DNA of 44,269 nt from Amycolatopsis sp. CA-126428 (GCF_002904335.1 NZ_PPHF01000085.1:1-44269), one strand, 5' to 3'; positions 25,712 to 33,762 are shown, counted from the stretch's first letter. A program made the numbers and translations. Notes: generated from the sequence alone by a model not told the origin.

Positions 25712-25786
25712 GAGGAGGTCCCCTTGCACACGGACATGATCACCTACGGCGTGCACTCGCCGCCGATCACCCGGGACGCGGCATGA
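25712..25786 (+). pseudogene. C-terminal 24 codons of a lost cytochrome P450 gene
   Basis: The frame EEVPLHTDMITYGVHS then PPITRDAA, followed by a stop, matches the end of P450-1 (EEVPLRNDMLTYGVHS then LPIAWDAP). By hand count 17 of 24 residues are identical. The TGA overlaps the ferredoxin start as ATGA, the coupling seen in real P450-ferredoxin operons. The remainder of the gene has been removed and its place taken by the end of P450-2. Confidence 0.75.
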
Positions 25787-25983
25787 AGGTATCCGCGGAC
25801 CAGGCCGCCTGCGTCGGTGCGGGCCTGTGCGTGCTGCGCCTGCCCGAGATGTTCGACCAGTGCGAGGACACCGGCGTGGTGGTGCTCCGGCAGACCGAAC
25901 CGGGGCCGGAGCCCGAGGCCGAAGCAGCTGTGCTCGAGGCGGTCGAGCTTTGCCCGGCCAGGGCGCTGCGGGTCGATCGCTGA
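25783..25983 (+). CDS. [3Fe-4S]-type ferredoxin
   Basis: A 66-residue ferredoxin with the 3Fe-4S pattern of P450-associated actinobacterial ferredoxins: CVGAGLC (Cys10 and Cys16) and CPARAL (Cys57). An extra Cys27 is present. It passes electrons from a ferredoxin reductase to P450s. No reductase gene is in the window. The ATG at 25783 overlaps the stop of a P450 remnant, so it originally served that P450 and may now serve the four intact ones. A very long terminator hairpin follows the stop. Confidence 0.92.
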   Translation: MKVSADQAACVGAGLCVLRLPEMFDQCEDTGVVVLRQTEPGPEPEAEAAVLEAVELCPARALRVDR

Positions 25984-25994
25984 GGGCGCCCGAT

Positions 25995-26056
25995 CCGAAC
26001 CGCTCCCCGGAAGCCGGGACTGGGAATCCAGTTCCGGCTTCCGGGGAGCGGTTCGG
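25995..26056. terminator. Very long hairpin terminator between convergent genes
   Basis: The arms 25995-26017 and 26034-26056 are 23-base perfect complements. The inner bases add a G-U and five more pairs, giving about 29 bp around a GAAT loop. It starts 11 bases after the ferredoxin stop. Confidence 0.85.
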
Positions 26057-26138
26057 CGTATCCGGGAAGTTCGTCTTCCGAGCCCGTCCCCGACGCTGAA
26101 GCCGACTGCCTCGACAACTCCATGGCCGAGAACCGGAG

Positions 26139-26173
26139 AGGCCTGAGCCCGGCCGAATACCGGGCTCAGGCCT
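26139..26173. terminator. Second hairpin terminator, multicopper oxidase side
   Basis: AGGCCTGAGCCCGG (26139-26152) pairs perfectly with 26160-26173 around a 7-base loop. It lies 21 bases beyond the stop of the minus-strand oxidase gene, so each convergent gene has its own terminator. Confidence 0.8.
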
Positions 26174-26194
26174 TCAAGCTCCGACCTTCACTGG

Positions 26195-28186
26195 TCAGTG
26201 CCCGCCGTGGCCGGAGTTCATGGAAGGCATCGCGGACATCGAATGTCCGCCGTGGCCGGACCCGCTCGAGCGCATGTGGAACCGGGCCACCTCGGGCGGG
26301 TGCACGACGAAGGGCCGCATCATGCCTTCGTCTTCGTGGTCGAGGACGTGGCAGTGGTACATGAACTCACCGGTTCCGCCGTCGAACCGGCCGGCGACGG
26401 TGATCCACTCACCCTGCCGCAGGATGAAGGTGTCTTTCCAGCCTTCCTCGTACTTCTCGATCGGCAGGCCGTCACCAGGTGCGGGCAGCGGCGTGGTGGT
26501 GCCGCCGGTCGCGAGGTCGAAGGGCTTCAGATCGCCGATCGCCCGCCGGTTCAGCAGCTGGAACCGCGCCAGGTGGATGTGCATCGGGTGCGGGGTCCCG
26601 CCGAGGTGGATCAGGTTCCACACCACCCAGCGGCCCCGGTCGACGAAGATCGTCGTCGTGTCGTCGAACAGGCGGGCGACCTTGCGGAAGGTCCGGACCA
26701 TTCCCATCGCCGGGTCGGTGAGCTGGACGATCCCCTCCGCCGGGAACTTCGCCGGCAGCGCGGCGGGGTCGGTGATCTCCTGCAGCTCCCACATTTCCGG
26801 GTGCGGCCTGCCGGCAACCCCCGGCGGGGTCATCGCGACGAACACCTCGTCGTGGTCTTCCGGCACGGACGTACCGGGCGCCAGCCGGACATACGATGGG
26901 GACAGCCGGGCCGGCGGGGAGAACGAGTCGTTGCGCGCGCGGCCCTCGACGCGGAACTCCATGATGTCGGGCTCGACCGTGGCGCCGGTGTTGACCAGGC
27001 GCAAGCGCTGGCCCGGGAACCGGCTGAAGTCGATCAGCAGGTCGGCCCGCTCGGCCGGGGTGAGGGTCAGCCCGTCCGCCGGCATCGGCGCCGGAGCGGG
27101 CAGCAGTCCGGCGTCGGTGCCGGCGATCCGGATCGCGTCGTTGTGCACGGTGCCCGCCTCGTCGACGAGGTTGAGGCGGAAGAACCGGGAGTTCGCCGCG
27201 TTGAGCACGCGGAAGCGGTACCAGCGCGTCTCGACGTCGAGGTGGGGCCAGATGACTCCGTTGACGACGGTGAACGGGCCGGTGACGGGGGCCGACGTGC
27301 CGCTCGCGGGCAGGTACTGGAACTTGAACAGCAGCTGACCGGTGAGCGCGCCGGTCGCCGGGTCGGTGTCGAGGTTGCGGTCGGCGATGATCAGCGGGAC
27401 CTCGTAGTCGCCGCCCGGGAGTCCGAGCGCGGCCTCCTCGTCGTCGCGCACGAGGTACATACCGGCGAGGCCCGCGTACACGTTGAAGCGCGTCACGGCC
27501 ATCGCGTGGTCGTGGTACCAGAGACCCGTCGCGGGCTGGCCGTTCGGGTACTCGGTCAGCTGAGTGCCGCCCGGCAGCATGCCGTTGTGCGCCCAGCCGT
27601 CGTTGCCGCCGTTGGTCACCGCGCCGTGCAGGTGCACGACGTTCCACGGCACCAGTTCGGCGACACCGCCGATCAGCTCCACCCCGGGCGCCACGCTGCC
27701 GTCCTGGTTGCGGTAGCCGGGCAGGTTCGCCGGCGTCGGCTGCGCGAACGGCGCGCGCACGGCCACGAGCGGGACGGTGCCCTGCAGCTCGTTGGTCCAC
27801 GCGACCCGCAGCTGCCTGCCGCTTCGCACCTCGACGGTCGGGCCGGGGAACTGTCCCTGGTAGGTCCACAGGGTGGTCTCGGGCAGCTGGGAGTGCAGCC
27901 GGACCCGCGCGTTGGTCATCGTGATCGTCAGTTCGTCCCGGTACCGCCGCGAATATGCCCGGAGCACCGGCGGAATCCTCACCGGGTCGAGGAACTTCGT
28001 GAGACCGAAGTTCGGCGCCGGGAGCTGGACCGCCTGCATCGGCTGCCTTGGCCGCCCGCCGCCGGTCGCCGGCAAGGTCGCCGCCCCCGGTGCGCTCGAA
28101 CCGAGCAAGCCCATGCCCGCCACGACGCCCGCGGAACCGAGCACGGCGGAGGTGAGGAAGACGCGACGATCGACGGAGCCGTCCAT
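26195..28186 (-). CDS. Secreted multicopper oxidase (laccase / phenoxazinone synthase-like)
   Basis: A 663-residue multicopper oxidase. A Tat-type signal starts the protein (DRRVFLTSA, then a hydrophobic stretch). All four copper-binding motifs are present: VVHLHG, LWYHDHAMA, HPMHIHLARFQLL and YHCHVLDHEDEGMM near the end. Enzymes of this type oxidise phenols, aminophenols or hydroquinones. In an ansamycin setting, oxidation of a naphthohydroquinone to quinone or radical coupling is plausible (inference). The ATG at 28186 has AGGAG eight bases upstream; a GTG at 28243 would place the signal inside. A RifZ-like box identical to that of the methyltransferase promoter lies 190 bases upstream. The protein ends in a His/Gly/Ser-rich tail. 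Confidence 0.92.
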   Translation of the reverse strand: MDGSVDRRVFLTSAVLGSAGVVAGMGLLGSSAPGAATLPATGGGRPRQPMQAVQLPAPNFGLTKFLDPVRIPPVLRAYSRRYRDELTITMTNARVRLHSQLPETTLWTYQGQFPGPTVEVRSGRQLRVAWTNELQGTVPLVAVRAPFAQPTPANLPGYRNQDGSVAPGVELIGGVAELVPWNVVHLHGAVTNGGNDGWAHNGMLPGGTQLTEYPNGQPATGLWYHDHAMAVTRFNVYAGLAGMYLVRDDEEAALGLPGGDYEVPLIIADRNLDTDPATGALTGQLLFKFQYLPASGTSAPVTGPFTVVNGVIWPHLDVETRWYRFRVLNAANSRFFRLNLVDEAGTVHNDAIRIAGTDAGLLPAPAPMPADGLTLTPAERADLLIDFSRFPGQRLRLVNTGATVEPDIMEFRVEGRARNDSFSPPARLSPSYVRLAPGTSVPEDHDEVFVAMTPPGVAGRPHPEMWELQEITDPAALPAKFPAEGIVQLTDPAMGMVRTFRKVARLFDDTTTIFVDRGRWVVWNLIHLGGTPHPMHIHLARFQLLNRRAIGDLKPFDLATGGTTTPLPAPGDGLPIEKYEEGWKDTFILRQGEWITVAGRFDGGTGEFMYHCHVLDHEDEGMMRPFVVHPPEVARFHMRSSGSGHGGHSMSAMPSMNSGHGGH

Positions 28187-28375
28187 CAGTGTTTCTCCTG
28201 CTTCATCTGGGGGGACTACACCCGTTGTGCGGCAACGGTTCACCGTCTGGGGCGCGGGCTTCGCCGATCAGGCTGCGGGGCCGGTCGCCACAGCGTGTGC
28301 AGGCCGCGGAACGAGGTCATGCCGCCGATTGCCCTGCATGACCAGCCACAGGCTATGGCAGGCCTCTTCGGCGGA

Positions 28376-28393
28376 CATCCCTCGTTCTGATAG
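28376..28393 (-). promoter_or_regulatory. RifZ-like box and promoter upstream of the multicopper oxidase
   Basis: Read on the minus strand it is CTATC-AGAACGAG-GGATG, identical over 19 bases to the box at 34647-34665. The downstream element CCATAGCCTG (TA at 28354-28355) is also shared, 21 bases after the box. It points at the oxidase gene; the leader would be about 160 bases. Confidence 0.65.
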
Positions 28394-28406
28394 CCGCGAC
28401 AACCTG

Positions 28407-29294
28407 CTAGTTCGTGAAGTCCGCCTTGTGGTCCACCGCCCACTCGGCGAAGGTCCGGGCCGGCTTGCCGAGGACCTTCTCGACCGTGCCGTCGATCTCG
28501 GCAGGCCCTTCGAGTGCTTCCACGTAGTGGCGGATCCTGGTCTCGATGATCTCCGGTGCGGCTGCCGGTTCGATCACTCCGCTCCGGATGAGTTCTTGAA
28601 GGCGGGGCTCGAACCGCTGGCGGAGCTCCACGCGCACGTCATCGCCGGTGATGTCGTCGAACGCCAGGTCGCGGCCGATCGCCTTGCCGATGAGGGCGAC
28701 CTGCTCGGCCTGGGTGATGCTGTCGCCGCCGGTGATGTGGTACTTCGCCCCGGCGTGGCCGTCCTGGAGCAGGGCGCAGGTGCTCACTTCGGCGATGTCC
28801 CGCTCGTGGATGGCCGACACGTACGAGCGTGCGTAGTGGAGCCGCACCGGCGCTCCGGCCTTGATGGACCGGGCCCACTGCAGAGAGTTCGCCGCGAACA
28901 GGCCCGGCCGCACGAACGTCCACGACAGACCGGACCGCTCGATCGACTCCTCGGCGGCCAGATGCCACCGCGCGATCCAGTGGCCCGGGTCGCGACCGGC
29001 GACGGCCAGCGAGGACAGGAGCACGACGTGCTTGACGCCGGCGGACTTCGCGGCCGCCATGATTTCGCCGATGGCCGACGGCTGGGTGTACAGGAAGACC
29101 TTGTCCACGCCTTGAAGTGCTTGTTCGAACGTCTTCGGGTCGGTGAGATCCGCTCTGCGGACATCGACCTCCGCCGGCAGGTCGAGCGACTCGGGATCAC
29201 GGGAGGTGGCCCGCACGTCCGTTCCCGCCTGTACCAGCAGGTCCACGACGTTGCGGCCGACATTGCCGGTCGCGCCGGTCACCAAGATCGTCAT
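28407..29294 (-). CDS. NmrA-like NAD(P)-binding Rossmann protein
   Basis: A 295-residue short-chain dehydrogenase-like protein of the NmrA / NAD(P)H-binding group. The N-terminal nucleotide motif is VTGATGNVGRNVV. VVLLSSLAVAG follows in the middle, but no YxxxK active-site pair is evident, as in NmrA-like sensors and quinone reductases. The ATG at 29294 begins the motif directly. It diverges from a flavin monooxygenase gene with a RifZ-like box between them. A reductase or quinone-handling role in the pathway is possible; a redox sensor is the alternative. Confidence 0.82.
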   Translation of the reverse strand: MTILVTGATGNVGRNVVDLLVQAGTDVRATSRDPESLDLPAEVDVRRADLTDPKTFEQALQGVDKVFLYTQPSAIGEIMAAAKSAGVKHVVLLSSLAVAGRDPGHWIARWHLAAEESIERSGLSWTFVRPGLFAANSLQWARSIKAGAPVRLHYARSYVSAIHERDIAEVSTCALLQDGHAGAKYHITGGDSITQAEQVALIGKAIGRDLAFDDITGDDVRVELRQRFEPRLQELIRSGVIEPAAAPEIIETRIRHYVEALEGPAEIDGTVEKVLGKPARTFAEWAVDHKADFTN

Positions 29295-29409
29295 GAGTCT
29301 CCTGCCTGGATCGCTTTTTCCGGTTCGTCAAGCACGGTTGGCCCTCACGCAGGGTCCTCCTGGCCGAAGTGTCCGGGCGTCAGACTCGCCGACGTCGCTC
29401 GGTGGGGAC

Positions 29410-29455
29410 CATCACCAATGCGAGTAGTCCGGGACATATACCAGATCGCAGGATA
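29410..29455. promoter_or_regulatory. Back-to-back RifZ-like boxes between NmrA-like and monooxygenase genes
   Basis: 29410-29427 read on the minus strand is CTACT-N8-TGATG, facing the NmrA-like gene. 29438-29455 is ATACC-N8-GGATA, facing the monooxygenase. Both deviate by two bases from CTACC-N8-GGATG, and no clear TA-containing -10 follows the plus-strand copy at the usual distance. Confidence 0.5.
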
Positions 29456-29507
29456 CCGCCTGCCCGGCCGGACGGGCCACGCTCTGCTGGTCGAAAGCGA
29501 GAGGCCC

Positions 29508-31010
29508 ATGACGAAGACCGATGTGGTGATTGCCGGCGCCGGGCCGACGGGGTTGATGCTGGCCTGCGAACTGCGGCTGCACGGCGTCGAAGTGCTGGTG
29601 CTGGACAAGCTCGAGACCCGCTCCGGTGAGTCACGGGCGAGTGGGCTGCACGCACGCACGCTGGAACTGCTGGACCAGCGGGGCATCCTCGGCCCGTACC
29701 TCGCCGAGGGCACGACGGTGCCTGCCGGGCTTTTCGCCAAGCAACTGCTGGACTTCAGCAAGCTCGAGACCCGCCACCCGTTCACGTTGCTGCTGCTGCA
29801 GAACCGGGTCGAGGTCCTGCTCGAACAGCGTGGCGCCGAGCTCGGCGCGCCGGTGTGCTGGTCGTCCGAAGTGGTCGGTCTGCGGCAGGGCGAGGCAGGC
29901 GCGGAGGTCGACGTGCGCGGGCCGGACGGCTCGGTGTCGACGGTGCGGGCGGAGTACGTGGTGGGTTGCGACGGCGGGCGCAGCGCGGTCCGCAAGCTCG
30001 CGGGAATCGACTTCCCCGGCACCCCGGCGACCCTGACCTCCTGGCTCGGTGACGTCGAGATGACCGATCCGCCCGACGGACCGGCGGTGCTCGCCGGGGA
30101 GAGCGGCAACGTCTCGATCCTGGGTTACGAGCCAGGCTGGTACCGCGTGTTCACGACCGAGTACGACCGGGTGACTGCCCGGGATGAACCCGTGACGTTC
30201 GAGCGGTTGCGGGACGCGACGGTCCGGATCGCCGGCAAGGACTTCGGCATGAACAGTCCCCGCTGGCTCTCTCGCATCGGTGATGCGGCGCGGCTGGCCG
30301 CCGGTTTCCGGCGGGGCCGGGTGCTGCTCGCCGGGGACGCCGCCCACATCCACTTCCCGGCCGGCGGTCAGGGCATGAGTCTCGGCATGCAGGACGCGGT
30401 CAACCTCGGGTGGAAACTCGCCACGGTGATCCACCGTCACGCGCCCGACGACCTGCTCGACAGCTACCACAGTGAACGGTATCCGGTGGCCGAGCGCGTA
30501 CTGCAGAACACGCGTGCGCAGATCGCGCTGGCCCGCCCCGGCGCACACGCCGGCGCACTCCGGGAGTTGTTCGCCGGCCTCGTCGCGGTCGGCGAGGTGA
30601 ACCACCTGCTGGCCGGCATGATCTCCGCACTGGACGTCCGCTACCCGCTCGGCGAGGCGCATCCCCTGTGCGGCTACCGGTTCCCCGACCTCGACCTGAC
30701 CGTGCCCAGCGGCGATATCCGGCTGTTCAGCCTGCTGCACAAGGCGCGCCCGCTGCTGCTCAACCTGTCCGGCGACGCGGTGGTCGCCGCGGAGGTGACC
30801 ACCGCCGCCAAGGCGTGGGCCGACCGCCTCGACGTCGTCGACGCCCGCCGCGCCGACCGGGCCCGTGCCGCCGGTGAGATCCCGTCGCCTGCCGCGGTCC
30901 TGCTCAGGCCCGACGGGTACACCGCCTGGGCGGCGTCCGACGGCGAAGCTCCCGACATCGTGGCACTGGAGGCCGCGCTCACCACCTGGGCCGGCCCGGC
31001 CGACCGATAG
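29508..31010 (+). CDS. Class A FAD-dependent monooxygenase, rifampicin-monooxygenase/aromatic hydroxylase type
   Basis: A 500-residue class A flavoprotein monooxygenase. FAD motif: VIAGAGPTGLMLACELRLHG at the N-terminus. DG motif: VVGCDGGRSAVRKLAG. GD motif: GRVLLAGDAAHIHFPAGGQG. The C-terminal part is thioredoxin-like, as in PgaE/Rox-type enzymes. The N-terminal third (ELRLHGVEVLVLDK, SGLHARTLELLDQRG) resembles rifampicin monooxygenase and tetracycline hydroxylase relatives. It may hydroxylate the ansamycin core or modify product as self-resistance; sequence alone does not decide. The ATG at 29508 lies just before the FAD motif; the long open frame upstream is antisense to other genes. Confidence 0.88.
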   Translation: MTKTDVVIAGAGPTGLMLACELRLHGVEVLVLDKLETRSGESRASGLHARTLELLDQRGILGPYLAEGTTVPAGLFAKQLLDFSKLETRHPFTLLLLQNRVEVLLEQRGAELGAPVCWSSEVVGLRQGEAGAEVDVRGPDGSVSTVRAEYVVGCDGGRSAVRKLAGIDFPGTPATLTSWLGDVEMTDPPDGPAVLAGESGNVSILGYEPGWYRVFTTEYDRVTARDEPVTFERLRDATVRIAGKDFGMNSPRWLSRIGDAARLAAGFRRGRVLLAGDAAHIHFPAGGQGMSLGMQDAVNLGWKLATVIHRHAPDDLLDSYHSERYPVAERVLQNTRAQIALARPGAHAGALRELFAGLVAVGEVNHLLAGMISALDVRYPLGEAHPLCGYRFPDLDLTVPSGDIRLFSLLHKARPLLLNLSGDAVVAAEVTTAAKAWADRLDVVDARRADRARAAGEIPSPAAVLLRPDGYTAWAASDGEAPDIVALEAALTTWAGPADR

Positions 31011-31043
31011 CCGACCAGGGCCGCGGGCCCACCGCGTTGCCGG

Positions 31044-31310
31044 TCACCTCGCGGTGGCCGGCACGGACCACCGTTCGCTCACCACCCGGCGCATGCCGCC
31101 GTGGCGTTCCAGTGCCTCGAGCAACGCGGTGAGTTCACTCATCCGGTAGCTCGTGGTCCGGCCATGGCCGTTCTGCACGCCACCGTCACGCAGTCCCACG
31201 GGAGCCACCGCGACGACCACGCCGCGGTGGCTGTCCCGGTGCAGGGCACGGTTCTCCCGGCTCGACCGGACGAACTCGGCCCGCTCATCGCTTCCCACCG
31301 AAGCGGTCAT
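31044..31310 (-). CDS. Possible small hypothetical protein
   Basis: The ATG at 31310 opens an 88-codon frame with high third-position GC that contains RGVVVAVAPVGLRDGG and MSELTALLEALERHGG. It ends shortly after the convergent monooxygenase stop. I do not recognise it. It abuts a LuxR remnant and could itself be a fragment, so I list it with reserve. Confidence 0.3.
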   Translation of the reverse strand: MTASVGSDERAEFVRSSRENRALHRDSHRGVVVAVAPVGLRDGGVQNGHGRTTSYRMSELTALLEALERHGGMRRVVSERWSVPATAR

Positions 31311-31329
31311 CATGGCCTGACGCCCGACG

Positions 31330-31965
31330 TTGCGCCCCGTCCGCGGTGAGCTGTTGTTCGCCATGGGCCGGGTCGGCGAAGGTATCGCCGAGATCGGCGC
31401 CGGGTTGCGGATCGCGGAGTGGCGCGGTATCCGGTCTTTGCTGCCGAACGGCTATGTCGTGATGGCACTCGGTGCATTCCGCCGCGCTGACATGAGGACC
31501 TGTCTCCACTATGTGGACAAGCTGGCAAGGGAGGCTTTGCTGGGCTATTTCGGGCAGGCCGCGGGGGCATGGGTGACCGCTCTGGACACGGAGGCCCGCA
31601 GCGGCGTGGAGTGCGCGGCTGGTCTCATCGACGGGATCGTCATGAACCCCGTCGTTCTTCGCCAGCTTCTGGTGTCGGAGCCGGCGGCGGCTTCGTGGCT
31701 GGTTCGTGCGGCAGGCAAACTGGGTGCCCGCGACGTGGGGAAGGCGCTGGTCTCGGCGGCCTCTGCCGCGTCCGCCGGTCACTCGCGGCTGAGCGTGGTA
31801 CGAGCGTCGGCGTTGCATGCCGCAGGACTGCTGGAGGAAGACGCCGGCAAGTTGCGCGAAGCGTCGGCGCTCCACCCTGATCGATGGTGCGGGGCGTCCG
31901 CGCGGGAAGACCTGGCCGGTCTGGCGGCCAAGCGGGGCTCGGAACATGGCGACGCTCACTTCACG
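31330..31965 (+). pseudogene. Truncated paralogue of the LuxR-type regulator
   Basis: The frame from about 31336 (VRGELLFAMG) to DRWCGASAREDLAGLAAKRG is strongly similar to the middle of the regulator at 16723-18000. Examples are NPVVLRQLLVSEPAAASWLV (identical in both) and SALHAAGLLEEDAGKLREAS against SALHAAGLLEQDPAKLHEAA. Similarity stops near 31960, although the frame stays open to 32136. About 120 N-terminal residues and the whole C-terminal DNA-binding domain are missing, and no plausible start or ribosome binding site precedes it. It is a decayed copy inside the ansamycin region. Confidence 0.8.
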
Positions 31966-32084
31966 TGCCGAGCCGGCGGCCAACTGGAAAGCAATGCGAT
32001 GAGGTTGCGCGATGCCAGCGACAGCAGGTCGACAGACAACGGGTCGCCAAGGCCGCCTCGGGGCGCTGGGGGACAGGACGAAAG

Positions 32085-32132
32085 CCGGCTCCACCCACAC
32101 CGCCTGGGGGTGAACGGTGTGGGTGGAGCCGG
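32085..32132. terminator. Hairpin terminator downstream of transketolase operon
   Basis: CCGGCTCCACCCACACCG (32085-32102) pairs perfectly with 32115-32132 around a 12-base loop, 15 bases beyond the minus-strand transketolase stop. Confidence 0.8.
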
Positions 32133-32147
32133 GTGAGGTCCGGCTCG

Positions 32148-33059
32148 TCAGGCGACGAAACGGGTGATCGAGTCCGCCAGGGACCCGGCGTCGACGCCGA
32201 ACAGGCGGTCGTGTTCCTCCGCCGTGCCGTAGACGCGGGCCTCGCGGTCCCGCCAGGTGCCGAACGAGCGGAGGCGGTGCGGGACGTCCGCCAGCGCCTC
32301 GGTGACCTCGAACGCCGACGTGCCGCGCAGGTACGGCTCCACCAGCACCACGTTGGGCGCCGCGGCCGCCACCGCCGCGCGCAGGCCCGCGTGGTCGAAC
32401 GGGCGGACCGTCGACGCGTACAGCACCGTCACGTCCGCCGTCTCGGTGGCCGCCAGGACCTGGTCCAGGACCGGGCCGACCGCGATCACCACGCCCGACC
32501 GGCCCTGGCGCAGCACCGTGAACCCGGCCGAGACCGGCACCGCCTCGCTGTTGGCCCGTTCGGACAGCCGGACGTAGACGCGGCCGTCCCCGGCGATGGC
32601 CTGGCTCAGCAGCGGGGCGACCTCGTCCTCGTGACCCGGCACGTGCACCGTCCAGCCCGGCAGCGTGTCCAGCAGGGCCACGTCGCCGGGGGCCTGGTGG
32701 GTGCGGCCCCACGACGGGTCGTCGTAGGAGGCGCCCACGCTGACCAGCACGGCGCCGACGTCCTGGTGGCCGAGGCCGATCTTGAGCTGTTCGAACGGCC
32801 GCTCGACCAGGAACGGCGCGTACGTGTGCACCACCGGCCGCTGGCCGGCCAGCGCGAAGCCGCCGGCGATGTCGATCATCGCCTGCTCGCGGATGCCGAA
32901 GTTGAGGACGCGGTCCGGGTACTCCTTCTTCACGTCCCAGAAGAACCACGACGAGATGTCGGCGGTCAGCATGACCACCCGCGGGTCCGTGGCCAGCGAC
33001 TCGATCACCGTCTCGGCGAAGACCGTCCGCATCTGCTTCCTGGTCACCTGGGCGGTCAT
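32148..33059 (-). CDS. Transketolase C-terminal half (Rif15B-like)
   Basis: A 303-residue pyrimidine-binding plus C-terminal transketolase half. SSWFFWDVKKEYPDRVLNFGIREQAMIDIA carries the conserved Glu that activates TDP (FGIREQAM). A TPP/Rossmann-type C-terminal domain follows. It overlaps the N-terminal half gene by four bases (ATGA), forming a split two-subunit enzyme. In A. mediterranei, Rif15 transfers a two-carbon ketol unit to rifamycin S on the way to rifamycin L and B. That function is inferred here from the order methyltransferase, 15A, 15B. Confidence 0.92.
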   Translation of the reverse strand: MTAQVTRKQMRTVFAETVIESLATDPRVVMLTADISSWFFWDVKKEYPDRVLNFGIREQAMIDIAGGFALAGQRPVVHTYAPFLVERPFEQLKIGLGHQDVGAVLVSVGASYDDPSWGRTHQAPGDVALLDTLPGWTVHVPGHEDEVAPLLSQAIAGDGRVYVRLSERANSEAVPVSAGFTVLRQGRSGVVIAVGPVLDQVLAATETADVTVLYASTVRPFDHAGLRAAVAAAAPNVVLVEPYLRGTSAFEVTEALADVPHRLRSFGTWRDREARVYGTAEEHDRLFGVDAGSLADSITRFVA

Positions 33060-33754
33060 GCGCCGGCCCCTTCCTCGAGCGGGAGAATCTCCGCGACGAC
33101 CGCGCGCGGCCGCCCGTCGGTCTCCCCGGTCAGCGCCTTCTCCAGCTCGTCGTGGTCACGGCCGTCGACCGTGGTCGCCGCCCAGCCCTCCTGCTCGAAG
33201 CGCCCGGCGATGCCGCCCGGCCAGCCGAGGCTGGCCGTCTTGTTGTCGATGACGATCGCGGTGAGCCGGTCGAGCCCGAGCCGGCCGGCGATGGCCATCG
33301 TCTCGTGGTTGCTGCCTTCGTCGAACTCGCCGTCGCCCATCAGGACGAACACGCGGGCGTCCCGGCCCTGCGCCCGCAGCCCGAGCGCGGTGCCGACGCC
33401 GAGCGGCAGCCCGTGGCCGAGCGAACCGGCGCTGATCTCCACGCCGGGCGCCAGGGTGCGGTCCGGGTGCATACCCAGCGGCGAGCCCCACTGCCGCCAG
33501 GTGTCCAGCGTCTCCGGCGCCATGAAGCCCTTCGCGGCGAGCACCGCGTAGTAGGCCATCGGGCCGTGGCCCTTGGAGAGGTAGAACCGATCGCGGTCGG
33601 GGTCGTCGATGTTCGACGGCGACACGTTGAGCACGCGCTCGTAGAGCACCCAGATCGCGTGCAGCGTCGACGCCGCGGCCCAGCCGTGCTTCTCGTCCCC
33701 CGTCATCCGGCCGAACAGGCCGCGGAGGTTCTCTTCGGTCATGGATCCGGGCAT
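33056..33754 (-). CDS. Transketolase N-terminal half (Rif15A-like)
   Basis: A 232-residue TDP-diphosphate-binding half of transketolase. SKGHGPMAYYAVLAAKG and EISAGSLGHGLPLGVG are present, and the GDG...N cofactor motif is MGDGEFDEGSNHE with IDNKTASLGW. The ATG at 33754 has GAGGGA upstream, and the methyltransferase stop lies 8 bases before it. It pairs with the overlapping C-terminal half. Housekeeping actinobacterial transketolases are single chains of about 700 residues, so a split gene in this operon is a pathway-specific enzyme. Confidence 0.92.
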   Translation of the reverse strand: MPGSMTEENLRGLFGRMTGDEKHGWAAASTLHAIWVLYERVLNVSPSNIDDPDRDRFYLSKGHGPMAYYAVLAAKGFMAPETLDTWRQWGSPLGMHPDRTLAPGVEISAGSLGHGLPLGVGTALGLRAQGRDARVFVLMGDGEFDEGSNHETMAIAGRLGLDRLTAIVIDNKTASLGWPGGIAGRFEQEGWAATTVDGRDHDELEKALTGETDGRPRAVVAEILPLEEGAGA

Positions 33755-33762
33755 GGGTTCCC

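Noticed and set aside
27873..29507. Upstream extension of the flavin monooxygenase frame (1045 codons in all)
   Set aside because: The extension runs antisense through the oxidase and NmrA-like genes; the family begins at the ATG at 29508, directly before the FAD motif.
31285..32949. 554-codon minus-strand frame across the LuxR remnant and transketolase
   Set aside because: It is low-complexity Arg/Gly/Pro sequence in a shadow frame of the real transketolase gene and reads antisense over the LuxR-like segment.
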